A stretch of DNA of 64,000 bases from a virus, in IMG/VR virus record IMGVR_UViG_3300037264_006128, positions 1 through 64,000 of that record; one strand, written 5' to 3'. Below, in pieces: positions 1 through 7,141 of the stretch. The notes below the pieces were generated by a model. That model was given only the letters and a program-made list of their open reading frames with translations, was not told the origin of the DNA and searched no databases. A program made the translations under genes and the position numbers. Position 1 is the stretch's first letter, and every line of letters starts with the position of its first letter.

Positions 1-69
1 CTCCCCCGATGCCCGATGCACCACCACATCCCCCACGCTGAACTTAGGCCGCTTGCTTCCTTCTTCCAT
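1..69 (-). CDS. Hypothetical protein, N-terminal fragment (runs off left edge)
   Basis: An ATG on the minus strand opens a frame of 23 codons that continues past the window edge without a stop. The visible N-terminus (MEEGSKRPKFSVGDVVVHR) has the look of a small beta-barrel domain that begins with a Val-Gly-Asp-Val-Val strand, as in many small phage proteins. Nothing more can be said about function. It would be the last visible member of the leftward unit that starts near position 650. Confidence 0.45.
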   Translation of the reverse strand, partial: MEEGSKRPKFSVGDVVVHRASGE

Positions 70-183
70 CACTTCACACCCCCCACCTTCCGCGGCGGAT
101 CCGCCGGCAGCGGCACAGCAAGTAACGGCGCACACATCTTCACCCACCCCTTCCGCGCCTGCCCACCACGATCGCGTAGCCGA

Positions 184-525
184 TTATCGGGCGTTGGGCA
201 CACAGGCATAAAGGCGTTCGATCAGCGCCAGCACGTCTTGTGTTTCCCACACCGCAAACATCTGGTCGTCGTCGAACAATCCATCACGGCCCACGCAATC
301 CAAGTCGAGCGCGAGGGATTCCCCGGTGCGCGCGGCATTGTCGCACCGGTCGAAAAAGTCTTCATTGCCGTCGCACTTTACGGCGGACGCGATTTCTTGA
401 GTCAGGAAGTCGCGCTCCCATGATTCCCCTTTGATCGCCAGTTCTCTAAACACGCACGGTTCCCACCTCGAAAACAGCGTGTTCCCCGGCATCGCCATGA
501 ACGTCTTGCGGTCAACGATCTTCAT
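184..525 (-). CDS. Hypothetical acidic protein (113 aa)
   Basis: The start ATG follows a purine-rich GGGAGAAGAAC ribosome site. The protein is acidic and rich in Asp and Glu in its second half, with single Cys residues and no membrane segment or recognised motif. It is the first gene downstream of a leftward promoter candidate at 652-680 and is probably cotranscribed with the truncated gene at the window edge. I do not recognise the family. Confidence 0.6.
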   Translation of the reverse strand: MKIVDRKTFMAMPGNTLFSRWEPCVFRELAIKGESWERDFLTQEIASAVKCDGNEDFFDRCDNAARTGESLALDLDCVGRDGLFDDDQMFAVWETQDVLALIERLYACVPNAR

Positions 526-651
526 GCTGTTCTTCTCCCGCGCCTAACATTGGCTCGGCACCTCTCGCCTTGCCCACACCCATTCACAACCCCCTTCAAT
601 ACGAACATTGCCGCAACGTGAACCGTGCCCTTCTTTTCCTTCATATGATGC

Positions 652-680
652 CATATACACCACCGGCGGTGAAATGTAAA
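652..680 (-). promoter_or_regulatory. Putative sigma70-like promoter, leftward
   Basis: On the minus strand a TTTACA box (675-680) is followed after 17 bp by TATATG (652-657). This gives 5/6 and 4/6 matches to the sigma70 consensus, upstream of the gene ending at 184. The -10 region lies within an AT-rich patch flanked by GC-rich DNA. It lacks the GCTTGCA signature of the other promoters in this window. Confidence 0.45.
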
Positions 681-708
681 GCTACGGTGCGAACGCTGCC
701 AAGTAGAA

Positions 709-880
709 GAAGGCAGTAAGGGAAAGAAGGGCAGGGAAAGAAGGCCCAGCGGGGCTGGCTCGGAAAGCAGTGAAAGAAGAAGCGAAAGGCCTCGGGGAAT
801 TGAAAAATGTAGGGGCCGGAAAAGAAGAACGGCCCGAATGTTCAGCGGAACTGGCGTGGAAAGCAGTAAAGTAGGAAGCG
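709..880. repeat. Purine-rich degenerate repeats with GCAGTRAAG core
   Basis: The non-coding stretch between 526 and 1121 carries three purine-rich units around GGAAAGCAGTRAAG, near 709, 762 and 858. The second and third are 23-mers matching at 19 positions. Long purine runs fill the intervals. No frame here has a convincing ribosome site, so the block is treated as non-coding. Its role is unknown. Confidence 0.4.
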
Positions 881-912
881 GGGCAGGGGGGCTGAGGCGC
901 GGAGGGGGAGGG

Positions 913-961
913 GTAACCCGCCCGAAACAGCCCCCCAGACCCTCTCCTAGGGGCGGGTTAC
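913..961. terminator. Perfect 11-bp inverted repeat with 27-nt loop
   Basis: GTAACCCGCCC (913-923) and GGGCGGGTTAC (951-961) are exact inverse complements. It lies between divergent units, downstream of neither, so it could be a structured operator or insulator rather than a terminator. No T-tract follows on either strand. Confidence 0.35.
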
Positions 962-1044
962 TGGGCATCTGCCACACGGCACCTTTCCGCTGCCCCTTGC
1001 GCCACAAGGCTTTCCCGCATATCCCGTTTGCACAGTGTTTCCGC

Positions 1045-1073
1045 TTGCATCGCCCGTGCGCTAGTGGCATAAC
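1045..1073 (+). promoter_or_regulatory. Putative promoter of the small rightward cassette
   Basis: TTGCAT (1045-1050), a 17-bp spacer and CATAAC (1068-1073) lie 49 bp upstream of the ATG at 1122. The -35 hexamer sits in the context CCGCTTGCAT, the same GCTTGCA signature as at the promoters near 4120, 6200, 15887 and 21156. That recurrence is the main support. Confidence 0.6.
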
Positions 1074-1121
1074 GGGCTTACCGGAATTTACCGGCGCCAA
1101 GGAATCCGAAAGGGGAACCGA

Positions 1122-1322
1122 ATGGAAACGATGTACCGAATCACCATCGCAATCGCACACAACGCGCCACCCGTATGTTTGCCCGATATGTACAGCGCAC
1201 ATGCCGGCATGGCGATCGCCGCTGGGCAAGCGCTGGGCGCAGCATATGCGCCGTGCACGCTGGGTATATTCGCGCCCGAATCCAAGGGTGGTGGATTGTG
1301 CCTACATCAGATCTACGCGTAG
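1122..1322 (+). CDS. Hypothetical small protein (66 aa)
   Basis: The ATG follows AAAGGGG with a 6-nt gap. A second Met (codon 4) is less well placed. The product is small and Ala/Gly-rich with four Cys residues and no recognised motif. The coding DNA contains several short palindromes such as GCATATGC. Its TAG stop lies inside a hairpin-forming sequence, and the next gene follows 53 bp later, so the two probably form one short rightward transcript pointing against the flanking leftward genes. Confidence 0.5.
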   Translation: METMYRITIAIAHNAPPVCLPDMYSAHAGMAIAAGQALGAAYAPCTLGIFAPESKGGGLCLHQIYA

Positions 1323-1357
1323 GCAATCACGCCTACGCTTACCGTAGCTACCGCTAC
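1318..1357 (+). promoter_or_regulatory. Two small hairpins in the intercistronic leader
   Basis: CGTAGGC (1318-1324) pairs with GCCTACG (1331-1337), and GTAGC (1344-1348) pairs with GCTAC (1353-1357). They lie between two rightward genes, directly upstream of the AAAAAGGAAG ribosome site for the ATG at 1376. They could modulate translation or processing; this is inference from position. Confidence 0.35.
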
Positions 1358-1375
1358 AGAAAAAGGAAGTGAACC

Positions 1376-1972
1376 ATGGCCGAAATCGAAACCGCAGCGC
1401 CGCTGGAAACCCCGGTGGAAATCCAGCTACCGGTGGAAATCCAGCTACCGGCGGAACCGCCGGTGGCACGCAAGGGCAAGGGCAAGGGCAAGGTGCCCGC
1501 TGATCTATTGGCCAGCATCGCCGATTGCGCGGCAATCGCGGCGAAGCAACCAGGCAAGGCGCGCACGGCCAGCGCCCCTGGTTCACGTTCGCCCATCGAA
1601 AACACGCTTTTCGCCGTACCCGCTAGCACGCTAGCGGTACAGCCGGTAGTGCCCGGAAGGCCGATCTTCGGCGTAACGGCAGATGGCCTGATCTGCCGGG
1701 GCTGCGTGTACGGCACGCCAGCAAGGCCGTGGCTGTATTTCAGCCCCAGCGGCGTGGCCAGTAGCCTGGGCGATACGCCTACCGCTGCACGCAAGGCGTT
1801 GGGCCTTTCCGCCGCGAAAGCGGCGGAATCGGCATCGGCGCTAATCGCTAGTGGCCACAAGGGCACGCCGAAGCCGGTGATCGAATCGCTGGTAATGGCA
1901 GGGTACGCCGATGGCACGGTGTATCGCCGCAGCGAAGGGCCGCAAGGGGGTAGCAAGCGCGCCAAGAAGTAG
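1376..1972 (+). CDS. Hypothetical Ala/Pro-rich protein with C-terminal ordered region (198 aa)
   Basis: The start follows AAAAAGGAAG. Residues 1-45 are low complexity: two near-identical PVEIQLP repeats, then a Lys-Gly run (KGKGKGK). The rest includes a CRGC motif near residue 103 and an alanine-rich helical segment with the pattern of a small DNA-associated domain, but no known family is recognised. The charged flexible N-terminus would suit nucleic-acid binding. It is the last gene of the rightward cassette and is followed after 28 bp by a strong hairpin. Confidence 0.55.
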   Translation: MAEIETAAPLETPVEIQLPVEIQLPAEPPVARKGKGKGKVPADLLASIADCAAIAAKQPGKARTASAPGSRSPIENTLFAVPASTLAVQPVVPGRPIFGVTADGLICRGCVYGTPARPWLYFSPSGVASSLGDTPTAARKALGLSAAKAAESASALIASGHKGTPKPVIESLVMAGYADGTVYRRSEGPQGGSKRAKK

Positions 1973-2000
1973 CGCACAGCCCACATACCCGCACCCCTGC

Positions 2001-2032
2001 ACAAGGCCCGTGGTATCCGCCACGGGCCTTGT
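2001..2032 (+). terminator. Strong hairpin, probable transcription terminator
   Basis: ACAAGGCCCGTGG (2001-2013) and CCACGGGCCTTGT (2020-2032) form a perfect 13-bp stem with a 6-nt loop, 28 bp after the stop of the rightward gene. There is no T-run, so it is not a classical intrinsic terminator, but it sits at the junction of converging transcription units, where a block is expected. Confidence 0.6.
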
Positions 2033-2261
2033 GCCATCCTGCAAGCGCTAGCATTTTGCAAGCGCGCCTATGGTGGCACGCTACGTGATCAAATCACGCG
2101 CCGTGCCAAGCGCGCCAGCTATGCAAATACGCTTGCCCTACGAACGCGCCAGCGAATTCCCACGAACGTTTCGCCGTGCCACACAAAAGCAGCGCAGGAA
2201 TTCCGCTGCGCAGGAAGATCGCTGCGCAGGAAAAAAGCTGCGGTCGGGGCCGAAGGGTCCC

Positions 2262-2649
2262 CAGTACGTCGCCGGGATGTCCTTACTGTCGGTCCCTTCC
2301 ATCTCCCAAGTACGTCGTTCGCATCTCCTTACTGGCAACTCTTGGCACTTCCCTCTTCGCTCGCGTCCGCGGCGAGGTCCCGGGACCTCCCAAGAACACA
2401 CTCCCAAGTACGGGGGCCGCGAGGCTTACTGAGGGGAAGCGAGGGGGAGCCGCTGGCTGTCCCAAGTACGTCGCCCGGACCTTCTTACTGAGGGAACGCG
2501 AGCGCGGCCCGAAGGGACCTCGGAAGAGGTCCTTACTGCTCGGAAGTGCGACGTCGTGCCGGCTTACTGAGGTCCCGGCCCGTTTCAGCGACGGCACCGA
2601 GAGGGGTATGGCGCAGCCCTCTAAGTACGTCGCCTTGTGCGTCTTACTG
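2262..2649 (+). repeat. Cluster of six or seven 26-27-bp imperfect palindromes
   Basis: Copies begin at 2262, 2308, 2406, 2464, 2544 and 2623, with a decayed copy at 2512. Each starts with (C/A)AGTACG, has 12-13 variable bases often beginning TCGCC, and ends with CTTACTG. The ends are inverted repeats (CAGTA/TACTG) with a conserved C-T mismatch and an inner G-C pair. The cluster fills the gap between converging genes (1973-2654). Purine-rich or GGTCCC-type palindromic stretches separate the copies. No gene is supported in this gap. Orientation is constant on the + strand. Confidence 0.75.
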
Positions 2650-2654
2650 AGGGC

Positions 2655-2921
2655 TTACGCCCGCGGCTCTTCCACTAGGCACTTCTGGTGGAAGAACATC
2701 TCGCAGCCTTCGGTCAGCGGCCGGCTGCAGGCGACGCAGCGGTGAGCCTGCGCATCTTCGATCAGGCAGAGGATCGACATGGTCGCTTCCGAAAGCGCCT
2801 TCTTTGGGGCATAACCGCGGTCTAACGTGTCTGCCAAGCACGTCAGGTCCGGGTCGCTTCCGATCGTCCCGCCCAGCAGTCGCAGCATCTTGTTCACGAA
2901 CGCCTCCCGATCAACGTCCAT
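2655..2921 (-). CDS. Hypothetical zinc-knuckle protein (88 aa)
   Basis: The ATG follows GAAGGAGGTG and overlaps the upstream stop in a TGATG arrangement, indicating translational coupling. The N-terminal two thirds look helical. The C-terminal part contains CVAC, then a further Cys, a His and a Cys (FFHQKC), a plausible four-ligand zinc site. It is the last gene of the leftward accessory operon, and its stop lies a few bases from the palindrome cluster. Function unknown. Confidence 0.6.
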   Translation of the reverse strand: MDVDREAFVNKMLRLLGGTIGSDPDLTCLADTLDRGYAPKKALSEATMSILCLIEDAQAHRCVACSRPLTEGCEMFFHQKCLVEEPRA

Positions 2922-3085
2922 CACTTCACCTCCTTCGCTTCGTCTGCCGCCGCCATCTTCGCGGCGAGGGTTTCCCAATCCCGTGCGGTGACCCGGCGGG
3001 AGCCATCCTTGTGGGTGGCGGCGAGGTGCAGTTGCTTGCCGGTGAACAGACCGCTGATGATCCAATTGCCAACACCTTCCAACAT
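2921..3085 (-). CDS. Hypothetical small protein (54 aa)
   Basis: Two ATG codons overlap the preceding TGA. The second (3085) is chosen because GGAGG lies at a workable distance. The product is a short helical polypeptide with a Trp-Ile-rich start and an Ala/Lys/Glu C-terminal helix, without a recognised motif. It is embedded in a run of overlapping small leftward genes. The long upstream extension of the same frame overlaps the preceding gene and has no start signal. Confidence 0.5.
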   Translation of the reverse strand: MLEGVGNWIISGLFTGKQLHLAATHKDGSRRVTARDWETLAAKMAAADEAKEVK

Positions 3086-3417
3086 CATCCCTCCTTCCAA
3101 CAGTCTTTCTTGTGCCCTGCGATCAGAGCTTTCAGCGCCTTCTTCGGGTGGCGGGTGAAGCGCCAGAGCCATCCGCACTTGCTGCAACGGATCATGCTGC
3201 AACCTGCCACATGATCTACCAGGCGGGAGTTTTCCCAGTAGGGCTTGCCTTCCTGTCTGCGCAAGAGCTGCGCCTTGTTGATTGCCGGCCCGAGGGGGCG
3301 GGGCTTGGGTGGCGCCCAGCATTTGCAGGCGAGCACCGTTTCGTGATCTGGGGTTGGGGGAAGGGGCGGGAGGGCCCGCGCAGCCTTCGCCTTCTTACCT
3401 TCCGGCCACATCTCCAT
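3085..3417 (-). CDS. Hypothetical Cys/His-rich protein (110 aa)
   Basis: Three consecutive ATG codons follow AAGGAG. The third (3417) has the best spacing. The N-terminus is Pro/Lys-rich. The C-terminal half has the pattern Cys, CSKC, several aromatic residues, then His and Cys (GHKKDC), consistent with a zinc ribbon of nucleic-acid-binding type. It overlaps the next gene by its stop (TGATG). No family is recognised. Confidence 0.55.
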   Translation of the reverse strand: MEMWPEGKKAKAARALPPLPPTPDHETVLACKCWAPPKPRPLGPAINKAQLLRRQEGKPYWENSRLVDHVAGCSMIRCSKCGWLWRFTRHPKKALKALIAGHKKDCWKEG

Positions 3418-3431
3418 CATCATCTCCTTGC

Positions 3432-3662
3432 CTACCTTCTGGCGCGGGAGAACCGGGCCACCCGCATTTCCAACTGCTCCGCGCAGATCCCCAGCAGATC
3501 CCCCTGGGAGAACACGGGTTCCCTGCCCACCACAGTTAACCCGTTGGGGGCGACCCTGATGGGGATATCCCAGCGGGCGAGCTGGGCGATCAGTTCCTGC
3601 GGAACCACCACAGGGGAAATCGCCGGTTCCACCATCGCGAGTTCAGCCATCTTCCTTGCCAT
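3432..3662 (-). CDS. Hypothetical protein (76 aa)
   Basis: The ATG follows GAAAGGG with an 8-nt gap. An in-frame Met at codon 5 is an alternative. The product has a hydrophobic, valine-rich middle and a basic C-terminus (ARFSRARR). It has no membrane segment long enough to span and no recognised domain. It lies between two other small leftward genes with short gaps. Confidence 0.45.
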   Translation of the reverse strand: MARKMAELAMVEPAISPVVVPQELIAQLARWDIPIRVAPNGLTVVGREPVFSQGDLLGICAEQLEMRVARFSRARR

Positions 3663-3736
3663 CTTCAGAGCCCTTTCTTTCGATCCCCCGTGCGGGAGGC
3701 CGGCCCCATGCCAGCCCCCCGGCGGGAGGGGGTGGC

Positions 3737-4021
3737 CTATTCAGCCAGACCCTTAGCTTCGCATCCCGCGCAGAACACGCGCCCAGAGGCCCTACGGCGC
3801 CAGCATTCAGGGCATACCTTCTGAAGGTAGGCAGCCACCACTAGCGTAGCCGCGGGGAGGGGCGCGTACCCTGGATCGCGATCTTCTGGGTACAGTTTGC
3901 CGAGGGCCATCAGTTCCCTGGCGGTATCCAGCCAGATCTGGCGGGACAGTTCTTCATCTATATCCACAAGCGCATTCATACGCTTATGGATATACCCCAC
4001 GAGCTGATCCTGCACTTCCAT
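3737..4021 (-). CDS. Hypothetical protein with C-terminal CxxC pair (94 aa)
   Basis: The ATG at 4021 (MEVQDQL) is preceded by AGGAAAGGGG, 7 nt away. The longer frame reaching 4102 would start inside the -10 box of a promoter and is rejected. The N-terminal half is helical and acidic. The C-terminal part carries CPEC and CAGC about 16 residues apart, a compact zinc ribbon. It is the first gene downstream of the promoter at 4097-4125. Confidence 0.6.
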   Translation of the reverse strand: MEVQDQLVGYIHKRMNALVDIDEELSRQIWLDTARELMALGKLYPEDRDPGYAPLPAATLVVAAYLQKVCPECWRRRASGRVFCAGCEAKGLAE

Positions 4022-4096
4022 ATCGGGACCCCTTTCCTGTGCGCAAGCGTGCTTCCCGTTCCGAACGCTTGCGGTTATCAGGTTGAACATGGTGCC

Positions 4097-4125
4097 ATTC
4101 AATCACAAGTCAAAACGCTTTGCAA
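4097..4125 (-). promoter_or_regulatory. Promoter with palindromic -35 region, leftward
   Basis: On the minus strand TTGCAA (4120-4125) and TTGAAT (4097-4102) are 17 bp apart. The -35 box is centred in a 13-bp imperfect palindrome, CGCTTGCAAAGCG (4116-4128), which recurs exactly at 6196-6208 (minus) and 21153-21165 (plus). A shared regulator binding over the -35 box is a reasonable inference. Confidence 0.7.
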
Positions 4126-4334
4126 GCGCCACGTTTTACATCTCCCTTCCATCTGCCGGCATCTCGCCAAACTTCATGTCCGCGGCGGCAGGTCCCGCGT
4201 GGGGTCTTTCCGGCGGGAGCGCGCGGCGGAAGAGGTCCCAGGACTTGGCGGCGGGAGATCGCGGGCCGAAAGGACGTCCCAAGAGGTCCCCGCCCGCGAA
4301 GCGGGCGCACCGGGAGGGCTGACCTACTACCTCC

Positions 4335-4361
4335 CAGTACGCGAACCGGCGAGGCTTACTG
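4335..4361 (+). repeat. Dispersed 27-bp imperfect palindrome
   Basis: CAGTACG begins at 4335 and CTTACTG ends at 4361. It lies in the 400-bp gap (4022-4425) between leftward genes, near GC-rich short palindromes. Apart from this copy, its neighbour at 4384 and the promoter, the gap holds nothing I can assign. Confidence 0.75.
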
Positions 4362-4383
4362 GAGGGTTTCCGGCGGGCCCTCC

Positions 4384-4410
4384 TGATACGTCGCCCGGCG
4401 CTCCTTACTG
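4384..4410 (+). repeat. Dispersed 27-bp imperfect palindrome (variant left arm)
   Basis: The left arm is TGATACG instead of CAGTACG, followed by TCGCC as in several other copies; the right arm CTTACTG is intact. It lies 16 bp from the stop of the next leftward gene, 49 bp from the copy at 4335. Confidence 0.65.
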
Positions 4411-4425
4411 TCGGGCTGGGGCGTT

Positions 4426-4803
4426 TCAGTAGTTACCAAGATCCGCCCATTCGCCCTCTCCGCTTTCGATGTCTAAGGCGCGCGCACTGTCGATCTCCCC
4501 CAGCACCCGGAAGGCATTCGCCATTTCCTGTAGGCACTCCCACGAAAGCGCCTCCGCCCCCGAGATGACGAATCCATACCAGGCGGTCCGGCCGCCGCAT
4601 TCGTTAGGCCGCATGTCCTTTGGCCCATCGGTCATCCAGTAGATCGCCAGCCCGAAGGTCGGCGTATTCATCCGCGCCAGCCAGTCCTTCACTTCCGCAC
4701 GGGCGTGGGTCACTTCCAGCTTCTCGTTCGCCTCGATCACGGTCGGGAAGGCGAAGTCGAATGGGAGTTTCCCCTGAATCGTCACCTGTTTCACGTTTGC
4801 CAT
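4426..4803 (-). CDS. Hypothetical protein (125 aa)
   Basis: AAAGGAG precedes the ATG. The product is soluble and mixed alpha/beta, with a DWLARMNTPTFG segment and a Trp-rich middle, and a C-terminus rich in Glu and Gly. I do not recognise the family. It is followed downstream by two palindromic elements and separated from the next leftward gene by a promoter. Confidence 0.55.
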   Translation of the reverse strand: MANVKQVTIQGKLPFDFAFPTVIEANEKLEVTHARAEVKDWLARMNTPTFGLAIYWMTDGPKDMRPNECGGRTAWYGFVISGAEALSWECLQEMANAFRVLGEIDSARALDIESGEGEWADLGNY

Positions 4804-4828
4804 TTCGATCTCCTTTCCGCGCGCTCGC

Positions 4829-5044
4829 TCACTCCGCTTCCGGCTCTTCCGCCGCCGGGGGCTCCGCTTCCGGCTCCGCCGCCAGCGTCACCAGCAGGAA
4901 CAGCTCCTTCGGTGGGTCCGGGAACGCGGCCTTTTCCAGGTACACCGTCTGCGCTTTGCCGTGGAACGTGGGGACACCGGGGCCGGAGAGGTGGTACTTC
5001 CAGCAATTCGGCGATTCGCCTACCAAGGTCAGCTTCCACTCCAT
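4829..5044 (-). CDS. Hypothetical small protein with acidic tail (71 aa)
   Basis: The ATG at 5044 follows AAGGAGGAG with a good gap; the longer in-frame extension has no ribosome site. The N-terminal 50 residues form a predicted beta-rich fold (MEWKLTLVGES start). The last 18 residues are almost only Glu, Ala and Pro. No family is recognised. Confidence 0.55.
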   Translation of the reverse strand: MEWKLTLVGESPNCWKYHLSGPGVPTFHGKAQTVYLEKAAFPDPPKELFLLVTLAAEPEAEPPAAEEPEAE

Positions 5045-5110
5045 GATCAACTCCTCCTTGCCATTTGCGGGCAGGGGAAGCACATCGCCTCCCCCGCCCA
5101 GTTCTCCCGA

Positions 5111-5551
5111 TCACCCAACCGGCAGTTCGATGTCCGCCGCCGGCGTCTCAACCGGGGCCTCGATCACGGGCTTCCGCGCGCGCTCCTTCTTCGGCTTCGC
5201 CGCCTTCTCCGCGGCGGCCCGCAGGCTGTCCAGGAACGCCCTCGCCTTCGTGAAGCTCCCGAACACATTGTCCCCCACAGCCATCTTCTGCACCGCGGTC
5301 CCGTTCGGGTAGCTCTTCAGGTAGATCACGATCCCGTCCGTCGTGGCCCCCTGGGCCTTCATGCTCTCACTGGCCAGCGTCGGCTTAAAGCTTTTCGGCA
5401 GCGGTTGGATCACGTTCCGGGGGTCGTTCGCGCCCTTCCCCGCGCGCCTCTTCTTCGGGTGCGCCGCTTCGTACTCCGCCACCGCCTTCGCGTTCTGCTC
5501 GAACATGCGATTCAAGTGCTTCTCGAAGTCGATCTCTTTCGCCTTACCCAT
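5111..5551 (-). CDS. Hypothetical basic protein (146 aa)
   Basis: GGAGGTG precedes the ATG, and the start overlaps the end of the upstream gene by 8 bp. The protein begins with a charged helix and a KKRRAGKG patch and has a central region resembling a small sequence-specific or scaffold domain. It ends in a Lys/Arg/Ala-rich helix and an acidic-Pro tail. Its C-terminal composition resembles that of the 18019-18870 product. It may bind nucleic acid, but no family is recognised. Confidence 0.55.
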   Translation of the reverse strand: MGKAKEIDFEKHLNRMFEQNAKAVAEYEAAHPKKRRAGKGANDPRNVIQPLPKSFKPTLASESMKAQGATTDGIVIYLKSYPNGTAVQKMAVGDNVFGSFTKARAFLDSLRAAAEKAAKPKKERARKPVIEAPVETPAADIELPVG

Positions 5552-5735
5552 GATTCACCTCCTTCGCCCAGGGCTGGCGCCCCAGGAACTGCTGCGCGGC
5601 CTCTTCGTACCCTGCCCCACGCAGGTTCCGATAGGCCGTCCGTTGCACACTCTGCAACTTGCGGATCGCCCGTTGATGTTCGTAGCGGTCCGCAACTTCC
5701 ATCTCTTCCCGTTCCCATCTGCGGGGGACCTTCAT
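5544..5735 (-). CDS. Hypothetical basic helical protein (63 aa)
   Basis: The ATG overlaps the upstream TGA (ATGA), a sign of coupled translation. The product is almost entirely helical and Arg/Gln/Glu-rich with no Cys. It sits between two overlapping small genes. Function unknown. Confidence 0.5.
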   Translation of the reverse strand: MKVPRRWEREEMEVADRYEHQRAIRKLQSVQRTAYRNLRGAGYEEAAQQFLGRQPWAKEVNHG

Positions 5736-6022
5736 TCCGTACCCCCACCATCCACACACGTGGGGCAGTACACTTGGTCTGCTTCGCGCTCTTCCCCGCA
5801 TTCGATGCAGCACCCACCACCGAAGTATTCCAGATGATGGGCGAGGATATCGCACATCTCGTTCATCCCTGCCTGCCATGTGGCGTGCAGGACCCCTTCC
5901 AGATCTGCCCCGGCGGCAAGAGCCTTCTGGGCATGCGCGATGCTTCTGATTGGATGTGGGGTCTGCCAGTACATTCCCACCACCTTTTCTACGAACGCGG
6001 CGACCTTCTGTTCGGTTTCCAT
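5732..6022 (-). CDS. Hypothetical protein with C-terminal zinc ribbon (96 aa)
   Basis: GAAAGGG lies upstream of the ATG at 6022. The N-terminal 65 residues are helical. The C-terminal segment has CCIEC and CPTC with 13 intervening residues, a four-Cys zinc ribbon. It is the first gene of a leftward unit driven by the promoter at 6177-6205, with a 150-nt leader. The longer in-frame extension upstream crosses the promoter and is rejected. Confidence 0.6.
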   Translation of the reverse strand: METEQKVAAFVEKVVGMYWQTPHPIRSIAHAQKALAAGADLEGVLHATWQAGMNEMCDILAHHLEYFGGGCCIECGEEREADQVYCPTCVDGGGTE

Positions 6023-6176
6023 CTTCAAGACCCTTTCAGTTGCCAGGTTGTGGGCAGGGGAAGCCAAGAGCCCCCCTGCCAGTTGCCCATCAGAGCCCCA
6101 TTGCCTACCTGGTGCAAACCTAACGGTACATAGCGAGCCCCCTTTCTGTTTTCGTGATTCGGTTTCATCCTGCGTG

Positions 6177-6205
6177 ATTCTACCGCAAGCCGAAACGCTT
6201 TGCAA
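6177..6205 (-). promoter_or_regulatory. Strong sigma70-like promoter, leftward
   Basis: TTGCAA (6200-6205), 17 bp, TAGAAT (6177-6182) on the minus strand; the -10 box matches consensus at 5 of 6 positions. The -35 box again lies in the 13-bp palindrome CGCTTGCAAAGCG. This is the best-matching promoter in the window and drives the run of genes from 6022 leftward. Confidence 0.75.
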
Positions 6206-6435
6206 GCGCCAAACCTGGCACCTCCCCCGGCGCCTCTGGGTGGGTCGCCGGGTTCCCTGTCTCCGGGATCCCTCCCGTCCTGGGCGAGGTCCCAGGAGGC
6301 TGGCGGGCACGGCCCCGGGCCCCAACCTCCCCAACCCTTCCAGGCAGCGGCCACCGGTGGGGAGGTCTCCGGCCGATCGGGGAGGGAAAGGCGGCAAACC
6401 GGCGAGGGGAAGAAGAGGCCCACCGCCGCCCCTCC

Positions 6436-6462
6436 CAGTACGCGGAACCCCCAGGCTTACTG
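6436..6462 (+). repeat. Dispersed 27-bp imperfect palindrome
   Basis: CAGTACG starts at 6436 and CTTACTG ends at 6462. It lies in the large non-coding block 6206-7656, left of the iteron region. Confidence 0.75.
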
Positions 6463-6594
6463 TCAGGATCTGGCCCCCGCTTCATCATCTCCCCCCGAAG
6501 GGGGGAGATACACACGTGGCCCCTCGCGCCCCCGATTTCGGGAGGGCTTCGAACGAATCAGGGAGAGCATCAAGAGCGCCCACCCGGGCCCCTC

Positions 6595-6621
6595 CCGTAC
6601 GTCGCCTGCAGAACCTTACTG
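6595..6621 (+). repeat. Dispersed 27-bp imperfect palindrome
   Basis: The left arm is CCGTACG and the right arm CTTACTG. It lies 15 bp before the first iteron, so this element family borders the presumed origin. Confidence 0.7.
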
Positions 6622-6635
6622 GTCGGTTTCCCAAC

Positions 6636-6924
6636 TTCCCCGCGAAGATCCCCAGGATAACAATTAGGCCTCCCGAACTTCCCCCAGATGTTTCGCTGGG
6701 GGAACTGAACCTCCCCCTGAACCTCCCCCCGAACTTCCCCACAACAATCTTCCTGGTAACCTCCCGCTACCCCATTTCAGATAACTGCGATCTTCCTGGG
6801 GAAGCAAAACGCCCCTCCCGAACTTACCATAAAGATTATCTGGGGGAAGCAAGCCCTCTCGATTCATTCCCCACGAAGATGAGCTGTGGGAAGCGAAAAA
6901 CGACCCAAAATTCCCCACAATGAT
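6636..6924. other. Putative replication origin: iteron array with hairpin
   Basis: A 14-bp motif TTCCCCRCRANRAT occurs at 6636, 6735, 6867 and 6911 on the + strand. Close relatives occur at 6679 on the + strand and at 6790-6803 and 6835-6848 on the minus strand. CCCCCAG (6681-6687) pairs with CTGGGGG (6696-6702) across an 8-nt loop. Between the copies are further CTGAACCTCCCC-like repeats. The array lies in a 1.4-kb block without genes, immediately downstream of four replication-type genes. An iteron origin bound by one of their products is the likeliest reading. Confidence 0.55.
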
Positions 6925-7011
6925 CCCAATTATCCGGTTTTGCTCCCTAGAAATGTAGCTGTGGGAGTTCTTCAGCGAAATCAATAGGATGGCGAGATCG
7001 GACGCGCTCCT

Positions 7012-7038
7012 AAATCCGACCTCCCCAGAGCGTTACTG
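7012..7038 (+). repeat. Dispersed imperfect palindrome (decayed copy)
   Basis: The left arm is degraded (AAATCCG); the right arm reads GTTACTG. Length and spacing agree with the family. It separates the iterons from the DnaA-type box. Confidence 0.5.
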
Positions 7039-7141
7039 AGCGATCATGGCGAGGGCGAGACCTCCCTCCCGCCCCTTTCCGCCCTTCTGGCCCGCGCCCC
7101 TCTTTTCCCCCATAACCTTATCTCTCTTCACATTTTCCCAC

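Noticed and set aside
2041-2064. Direct repeat TGCAAGCGC with promoter-like TTGCAA on the minus strand
   Set aside because: The matching -10 boxes are poor and no gene lies downstream in that direction.
2262-2649. The spaced repeats considered as a CRISPR array
   Set aside because: Repeat interiors vary, spacings range from about 20 to 70 bp, copies occur singly all over the left half, and no cas genes are present.
2070-2745. Overlapping plus-strand open frames across the palindrome cluster
   Set aside because: They run through the repeated elements, have biased composition and no ribosome sites; the repeats explain the open frames.
3986-4102. N-terminal extension of the 3737-4021 gene up to 4102
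   Set aside because: Its apparent TTG start coincides with the -10 box of the promoter, and a well-placed ATG with AGGAAAGGGG exists downstream.
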